Source: Mayamaea pseudoterrestris (Eukaryota > Bacillariophyta > Bacillariophyceae > Sellaphorales > Sellaphoraceae). Taken from it: a stretch of 64,000 nt of DNA. This document shows, one piece after another, positions 63,633-64,000 of the stretch. The position numbers were made by a program, and so were the translations under genes. Each line of letters begins with the position of its first letter. Position 1 is the stretch's first letter. The stretch lies in assembly GCA_027923505.1 (NCBI GenBank), contig BROI01000005.1:744001-808000 (forward strand). The letters are read 5' to 3'. The notes below the pieces were generated by a model, which saw only the letters and a program-made list of their open reading frames with translations, did no database searches and was not told the origin of the DNA.

Positions 63633-64000
63633 ATGAATTTCATGCCATATGATAAGGCTGATGGAACGAGTGAAATAACTAATTTTGATCCAAGCGCCAC
63701 TGATTGCGCCAGCCTCGGTGAACTCGTTCGATTCATGGCAGTCGAGCAACCCGTCTTGTCGTATGACGCCTACTACGAGTTGGGTGAAGAGGAGGACGAC
63801 TGGTTTGAAGGACCTTTTGAAGAGATTCAGCCGATCAATCCCTTGATAGCTCACGACAGAGTGCTGGTGGAACTGGAAGACGCTCCTGAAATATTACAAG
63901 CTGTGAAAGACTGCGGCTTCGCACTTTGCGATGCTCGAAAGAGCATTCGACTTCTTACGCAATATCCGCAAATTCTGCATGGTCCGCGACTTTTGGTCAT
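63633..64000 (+). CDS. Unknown protein, 3' end beyond the window
   Basis: An ATG at 63633 opens a frame that is still open at 64000 (122 codons and 2 bases). The product is acidic (GEEEDDWFEG near 52-61) with a more ordered part from about residue 80 (VLVELEDAPEILQAVKDCGF and RKSIRLLTQYPQIL). I recognise no family. Coding is supported by the uninterrupted frame, balanced codon use and absence of long open frames on the opposite strand. A splice donor could lie inside, so the true exon end is not certain. Confidence 0.55.
   Translation, partial: MNFMPYDKADGTSEITNFDPSATDCASLGELVRFMAVEQPVLSYDAYYELGEEEDDWFEGPFEEIQPINPLIAHDRVLVELEDAPEILQAVKDCGFALCDARKSIRLLTQYPQILHGPRLLV

Noticed and set aside
1-64000. 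tRNA, rRNA, CRISPR, transposon, LTR or virus-like elements
   Set aside because: I looked for T-arm-like GGTTCGAATCC contexts, long terminal repeats, transposase or reverse-transcriptase motifs and spaced repeats, and found none that held up.

Overview
The window is a compact nuclear segment from a stramenopile alga, almost certainly a diatom. Five predicted proteins start with an endoplasmic-reticulum signal peptide whose cleavage site is followed by Phe or Trp (ASA|F, AQA|F, QA|F, GA|F, AQA|W). This is the bipartite plastid signal of algae with secondary red plastids. Other lineage marks are a type II transmembrane LRR protein of the diatom kind, many lineage-specific domain fusions, and about 26 short GT-AG introns (76 to 416 bp, donors mostly GTAAGT, GTACGT, GTATGT or GTGAGT). 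I find 37 protein-coding genes, one of them running off the right edge. I see no rRNA, tRNA, CRISPR array, transposon or virus-like element. Several genes are visible only after joining exons; every splice model given here keeps the reading frame.

Layout. 1-9 kb: plastid EF-hand/DUF2993 protein, membrane-anchored methyltransferase, A20 zinc-finger protein, patatin-like lipase, TRAPPC4, and a plastid-targeted Gly/Tyr/Asn-rich protein. 9-18 kb: PPC/DUF296 protein, TPR protein, Gfo/Idh/MocA oxidoreductase, four-helix membrane protein, carbonyl-reductase-like SDR, and FAD amine-oxidase-like protein. 18-26 kb: alanine aminotransferase, FMN 2-hydroxyacid oxidase, a PHO88/SND3-ankyrin fusion, and a second alanine aminotransferase. 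26-35 kb: unknown Ser-rich protein, plastid BCAT, plastid MFSD5-like carrier, KTI12, and a Deltex-type E3 ligase with a PARP-like domain. 35-42 kb: TMEM18, Myb/TTF1-like factor, C1D, a J-domain/PARP-type-zinc-finger/BRCT protein, and LSM12. 42-56 kb: LRR membrane protein, plastid thioredoxin/cNMP/EF-hand fusion, LENG1, alpha/beta hydrolase, a very large PPR protein, EAPP and eIF3k. 56-64 kb: two tandem secreted Cys-rich type I membrane proteins, a globin, and a 3'-truncated unknown.

Working together. The ALT - hydroxyacid oxidase - ALT group could convert glycolate to glyoxylate and transaminate it to glycine, as in photorespiration. Housekeeping genes for RNA handling and translation (KTI12, C1D, LSM12, eIF3k, LENG1) are interspersed without an operon. 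Two genes within 6 kb (32.4-34.4 and 38.4-40.0 kb) carry ADP-ribosylation-related domains in unusual combinations. Most neighbours are head-to-head or closely tandem with 100-700 bp between them.

The strongest candidates for something undescribed are the ART-like/RING/DTC ligase (32405-34352), the plastid Trx/cNMP/EF-hand protein (44799-47094), the PHO88-ankyrin fusion (22401-23710), the J/PARP-finger/BRCT protein (38374-40018) and the tandem Cys-rich surface proteins (56609-62017).
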